Below are positions 30,172 through 33,352 of a stretch of 33,352 nt of DNA, in pieces. Location: NCBI GenBank assembly GCA_020848905.1, contig JADLHG010000087.1:1-33352 (forward strand). Reading direction: 5' to 3'. Below the pieces are notes generated by a model. The model was not told the DNA's origin. It searched no databases and saw only the letters and a list, made by a program, of their open reading frames with translations. Positions within the stretch are counted from its first letter, which is position 1, and each line of letters opens with the position of its first letter. The translations under genes were made by a program, and so were the position numbers. Source of the stretch: Deltaproteobacteria bacterium. Lineage in GTDB: Bacteria > Myxococcota_A > Polyangia > GCA-2747355 > JADLHG01.

Positions 30172-31518
30172 TTACTTCGACGGCTCCGGATCCTCCTCGG
30201 CCAGACGCCGGAGGTCCCGGGCCAGGAGCCCTTGCCGGCCGGCGAGCTGCATCATGCGCACCCGAGAGATCTGAGCCAGCTCGGCGGCGCGAGTGTAGTT
30301 TCCATCGGCCAGGGTGATGACCTCCGCGAGGTACTCCCGTTCGAAGGAATCCTTGTCGAGGTCGCGTGCCTCGGCGAGGGAGAGGATGGTGCCGTCTGAG
30401 CGACGGAAGCGGCTCGATCTTCTGCCGCCCAGCTGCAGCGCCTCGGGAGTCACGGCCAGGGTGGCAATGGCGTTCTTCAGCTCGCGCACGTTTCCCGGCC
30501 ACCGATAGGTGAGAAAGGTGCGCAGGAGCTCCTCGGTGACGAGCGCGCCGCTCTCCTCGGCGAAGCGTCGGGCGAGCGGCGGCAGGTCCTCTCGTCGTTC
30601 TCGCAGGGGCGGCAGATGCACCAGCCCCACCGCGATCCGGTAGTAGAGGTCCTCGCGAAAGCGACCGGCGCGGATCTCCTCCTTCAGGTTGCGGTTGGTG
30701 GCCGCGACGAGGCGGATGTCGATCGCCGTGGCCTTCTGACTGCCCAGTCTGCGCACTTCGTTCCGCGAGAGCACCCCGAGGAGCGCGCTCTGCTGCTCGA
30801 GAGGGATCTCGCCGATCTCGTCGAGAAAGAGGGTCCCCCCGCGGGCCTCCTCGAAGAGTCCGGCGCGCTCCCTCTCGGCGCCGGTGAAGGCCCCGCGCTC
30901 GTAGCCGAAGAACTCCGACGGAAAGAGCGAGGCCGGGATGGCGCCGCAGTCTGCTACGACGAAGGGCCCCGCCGCGCGGGGGCTCAAGGCGTGCAGCGCC
31001 TGCGCCGTCACCTCCTTACCGGTACCCGACTCCCCCTCGATGAGCACCGTGACGTCCGTGGCGGCCAGTCGGGTGAGGAGCTCGGCGACGGCGCGCATCT
31101 GCACCGAGTGAGCCACGAGGCCGTGGAGGAGCGTGGGCTCGACGAGCTCGATGCGCAGGAGGCCCCCGAGAGCGTGGACGAGGAGCTCGGTCTGGCCCAG
31201 ACGGATCCGCATCCCGGCGGCGAGCCACGCCTCCCGGATCTGCCAGGAACCGATGCGGGTGCCGTTACGGCTGTCACGGTCGCGCAGGAGGTAGCCCTTC
31301 TCGGTGAGCTCCAGCTCGGCGTGAATGCTGGAGACGGACGGGTCGTGCAGGACGAGCTCGCAGCGCCGGCTGGACCCGATCCGCACCGAGTGAGGCCCGA
31401 GCGGAAAACGCAGCCCGCGGTCGGGACCGCTGAGTACTTCGAGCTCCGCGCGGTCGAGCTCCAGGCACGGTTTGGGGCCCGCTAGGAGCCGAGTAGTGAG
31501 AGTGGCGTCTTCCGACAC
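30172..31518 (-). CDS. FHA-domain sigma54 enhancer-binding protein
   Basis: 448 residues from GTG 31518, chosen for AAGGAG just upstream. The FHA domain spans about 25-118: RIGSSRRCELVL (46-57), SSIHAEL, and the NGT block at 85-87, the phosphothreonine-binding residues. The AAA+ domain spans about 130-370: Walker A GESGTGKE (162-169), GAFTGA (209-214) that touches sigma54, Walker B TLFLDE, and later 'FREDLYYRIAVGLVHLPPLRER'. A Fis-like HTH ends the protein ('GNYTRAAELAQISRVRMMQLAGRQGLL'). FHA activators of this type are frequent in Myxococcus and respond to Ser/Thr kinases; a kinase gene lies 22 bases upstream. Sigma54-like promoters occur elsewhere in the window, but targets are inferred. 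Confidence 0.95.
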   Translation of the reverse strand: MSEDATLTTRLLAGPKPCLELDRAELEVLSGPDRGLRFPLGPHSVRIGSSRRCELVLHDPSVSSIHAELELTEKGYLLRDRDSRNGTRIGSWQIREAWLAAGMRIRLGQTELLVHALGGLLRIELVEPTLLHGLVAHSVQMRAVAELLTRLAATDVTVLIEGESGTGKEVTAQALHALSPRAAGPFVVADCGAIPASLFPSEFFGYERGAFTGAERERAGLFEEARGGTLFLDEIGEIPLEQQSALLGVLSRNEVRRLGSQKATAIDIRLVAATNRNLKEEIRAGRFREDLYYRIAVGLVHLPPLRERREDLPPLARRFAEESGALVTEELLRTFLTYRWPGNVRELKNAIATLAVTPEALQLGGRRSSRFRRSDGTILSLAEARDLDKDSFEREYLAEVITLADGNYTRAAELAQISRVRMMQLAGRQGLLARDLRRLAEEDPEPSK

Positions 31519-31540
31519 GATCGACTCCTTCCAAGGCCCG

Positions 31541-32875
31541 CTACTTGAAGCGCACCGGGGCGTTGGGATCCACGGGGTGGGCGGGGGGCGGCTGGCGGCG
31601 GACACGGCGAGGTCGGCTGACCGGCCGCGACCGCCGCGCGTCCGGTGCGGGAGGCGATGCATCCGCCGGGGCGGACGAGGCGCTGGGCGGCGCTCCCCGA
31701 TCGGGGGCGACGGGGGTTGCGACCGGGGTTGTGGCGGGGACGCCGACGTTGTTCGTGCGAACCGCCGGGCGGGTGTTTGTGCTGGGTGAGGGCGCCACGC
31801 GGGTCTCGACGAGCGCCCGCAGCGCGAGCGCCAGTCCAATCACGAGCCCCAAGGAGAGGGCGAGGATCGCGACGCGTGGCCGATTCCTCGCCAGGCGCCA
31901 AGGTCGTGGGCGCTGCGCCTCGGTCTCGGGCCGGCCCTGCGAGGCGGGTAGCGCCGCGGCAAGGGCCGTCACGAACTCCGCAGCCGTGGCGAAGCGGTCC
32001 TGCGGTTCCTTGGCCAGCGCGCGCAGAAGGACGCGGTCGAGCGGCGGACCGAACGCGGGCCGCAAGGAAGAGGGCAGGGGCGGAGGGCTCATCTGCTGGG
32101 CCCAGAGCAGCGCCCCCAGCTCGCGCTCAAGGAAGGGGCGTCGTCCGGTGAGAAGCTCGTAGGCCACGACGCCCAGGGCGTAGAGGTCGGCGCGATGGTC
32201 GAGCTGCGCGGCGCGGCACTGCTCGGGTGCCATGTACGCAGGAGTGCCCGGCGTCTGCTGGGTGGAGGTCAGCGTGGGCGTCTCCGCGTCGCCGTCGAGG
32301 AGCTTGGCCACTCCGAAGTCGAGGAGCTTGGGCTGGAGGTGAACCTCGCCGCGGCGAGCGACCTCCGTGAGCATGACGTTCGCCGGCTTGAGATCGCGAT
32401 GCACGATCCCCTGGGCGTGGGCGGCGTCCAAGGCGGCCGCGATACCTTCGAGCACGTCGAGCACCTCCTCGAGCTCGAGGGGGCCGCGCCTCAGCCGCTG
32501 GCTGAGGCTGACACCCGTGAGGTGCTCCATCACGTAGTAGGGAGACCCGTCGGGGAGGCGATTGAAGGAGAAGACCTGGATGATGTTCGGATGCTTGAGC
32601 TGGCCGGCGAGGCGTGCTTCCTGTACGAAGCGGTCGATCCCCGACGGATGCGACAGGCGCTGGGTATCCAGCACCTTGATCGCCACGCGCGCGCCGATGC
32701 TGGTCTGGGTGGCCTCGTAGACCGTCCCCATTCCACCGCGTCCGAGGACACGATGCACGCGGTACTCGCCGACGGCGGTTCCGGGTCTCAGCTCGTTCGG
32801 CCGCGGGATCTCCGACGTGCCCCTCTCGTCAGAGCTGGGTCCCTCTGTCGGGTCGGAGTCGGGGCTGACAGCCAA
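31541..32875 (-). CDS. Transmembrane Ser/Thr protein kinase (PknB type)
   Basis: 444 residues; the only start in frame after the preceding stop is TTG 32875, without a strong ribosome site. The kinase domain spans about 38-305: glycine loop GRGGMGTVYEA (45-55), catalytic Lys67 in VAIKVL, HRDLKPANV, DFGVAKL and TPAYMAPEQ. A membrane segment ('VAILALSLGLVIGLALALRAL') near 337-357 is followed by a Pro/Ala-rich extracytoplasmic tail that has no PASTA repeats and ends basic. A kinase next to an FHA activator is the known signalling layout of myxobacteria: the kinase phosphorylates a threonine that the FHA domain reads, or the regulator itself. The signal is unknown. Confidence 0.93.
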   Translation of the reverse strand: MAVSPDSDPTEGPSSDERGTSEIPRPNELRPGTAVGEYRVHRVLGRGGMGTVYEATQTSIGARVAIKVLDTQRLSHPSGIDRFVQEARLAGQLKHPNIIQVFSFNRLPDGSPYYVMEHLTGVSLSQRLRRGPLELEEVLDVLEGIAAALDAAHAQGIVHRDLKPANVMLTEVARRGEVHLQPKLLDFGVAKLLDGDAETPTLTSTQQTPGTPAYMAPEQCRAAQLDHRADLYALGVVAYELLTGRRPFLERELGALLWAQQMSPPPLPSSLRPAFGPPLDRVLLRALAKEPQDRFATAAEFVTALAAALPASQGRPETEAQRPRPWRLARNRPRVAILALSLGLVIGLALALRALVETRVAPSPSTNTRPAVRTNNVGVPATTPVATPVAPDRGAPPSASSAPADASPPAPDARRSRPVSRPRRVRRQPPPAHPVDPNAPVRFK

Positions 32876-32899
32876 GGGCAGATGACCCGGCCGAGTGGG

Positions 32900-33352
32900 T
32901 CAGCGGCCAGAGACGAGGACCGTCACGCCGCCTCCCACGGACGCGTAGCCCGCGGAGAGGACGCGCCGCGCGCGTGTGTCGTAGGTGATGGTGCAGGCGC
33001 TGCGATCGGGGTTCCGCACGAGCAGGAACACCGCGCTCGAGCTGGCGTTACCGAGGGCCAGGTCCGCGCCCTGCCCGTCGAAGCGGCAGGCGAGCGGGCC
33101 GCGGCTCGAGGCGAACGCGATGCTGCGCGTGGCGGGGTCCACGGTCACGTTCACCGTCTGTCCGACGCTGAAGCCGGCTGCCGCGGCGGTGCGGCCTCGC
33201 AGCTCCTTCACGGTCACGGTGCTCGTGCCGCGGGCGGCGGCGAAGGCGTCGCTCACCTCGGAGGCGGAGCGCGCCCAGGCCGGTCCGCCTCCACCGGGCT
33301 GCATCGGGAAGGGGAAGCCCCCGTCGCCGAACGGCAGCGGGAAGGGGAAGCC
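32900..33352 (-). CDS. Repeat-bearing beta-rich protein (N-terminus cut by window edge)
   Basis: The last 150 residues of a protein whose start lies beyond the right edge. The visible N-terminal part is a Gly/Pro/Phe linker with an 11-residue repeat (GFPFPLPFGDG then GFPFPMQPGGG). From about the middle it becomes a small beta domain: 'TSTVTVKELRGRTAAAAGFSVGQTVNVTVDPATRSIAFASSRG ... GGGVTVLVSGR', with two Cys. Translation from the ATG at 33304 would also be possible but would cut the repeat. The stop is 24 bases before the kinase start, so it may lead the kinase/FHA operon. No family recognised. Confidence 0.6.
   Translation of the reverse strand, partial: GFPFPLPFGDGGFPFPMQPGGGGPAWARSASEVSDAFAAARGTSTVTVKELRGRTAAAAGFSVGQTVNVTVDPATRSIAFASSRGPLACRFDGQGADLALGNASSSAVFLLVRNPDRSACTITYDTRARRVLSAGYASVGGGVTVLVSGR
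33305..33352 (-). repeat. 15-base direct repeat, period 33
   Basis: GGCTTCCCCTTCCCG occurs at 33352-33338 and again at 33319-33305, 33 bases (11 codons) apart, inside the partial protein. More copies may lie beyond the edge. Confidence 0.8.

Noticed and set aside
1-33352. Search for tRNA, rRNA, CRISPR, insertion sequence or prophage signs
   Set aside because: No cloverleaf, repeat-spacer pattern, transposase, integrase or phage protein was recognised by reading either strand.

Overview
The window looks like chromosomal DNA of a myxobacterium-type organism (Myxococcota, former Deltaproteobacteria). It is very GC-rich. It carries many lipoproteins with Asp/Gly/Pro-rich linkers behind the lipidated cysteine, a MYXO-CTERM-like tail, an FHA-domain enhancer-binding protein beside a Ser/Thr kinase, and several sigma54-like promoters. 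I see no rRNA, tRNA, CRISPR array, insertion sequence or phage gene. 28 protein genes are supported; two run off the window edges.

Left part (1-6015, minus strand): a redox two-component pair of the RegB/RegA (PrrB/PrrA) type reads into three lipoprotein genes: a YVTN beta-propeller, a large surface lipoprotein and a VWA-like lipoprotein whose metal site is lost. The second lipoprotein gene has five CGTT units directly behind its start. With five units the good ATG runs into a stop codon; with six (or three) it reads through a proper lipoprotein signal. This is the layout of a slipped-strand phase-variation switch, here in the OFF state.

Middle part (6166-16738): a methyltransferase/GT-C-like membrane protein pair, then a stress-type set (CBS-domain protein, DUF2267 protein with a Pol-beta-N/HhH protein, Hsp20) whose three transcription units each carry a sigma54-like -24/-12 element. 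Next comes an isoprenoid trio (FAD-dependent CrtI-like oxidoreductase, polyprenol/phytol-kinase-like protein, UbiA prenyltransferase), and divergently a DUF3365-type haem-binding lipoprotein.

Right part (16770-33352): envelope and secreted proteins. They include a lectin-like lipoprotein, a calcium-loop/HELLH metalloprotease-like lipoprotein, a scramblase-family protein, a TIM-barrel-like lipoprotein, two beta-helix proteins and a beta-propeller lipoprotein. One long frame joins a MYXO-CTERM protein to a GH55-like tandem beta-helix lipoprotein without a stop or a new start. At the end lie a TPR membrane protein, the FHA-sigma54 activator, a transmembrane Ser/Thr kinase and a partial repeat-bearing protein. 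Good sigma54 elements lie before both beta-helix genes, so the kinase/FHA activator pair is a reasonable local candidate for controlling the envelope genes; that link is inferred only.
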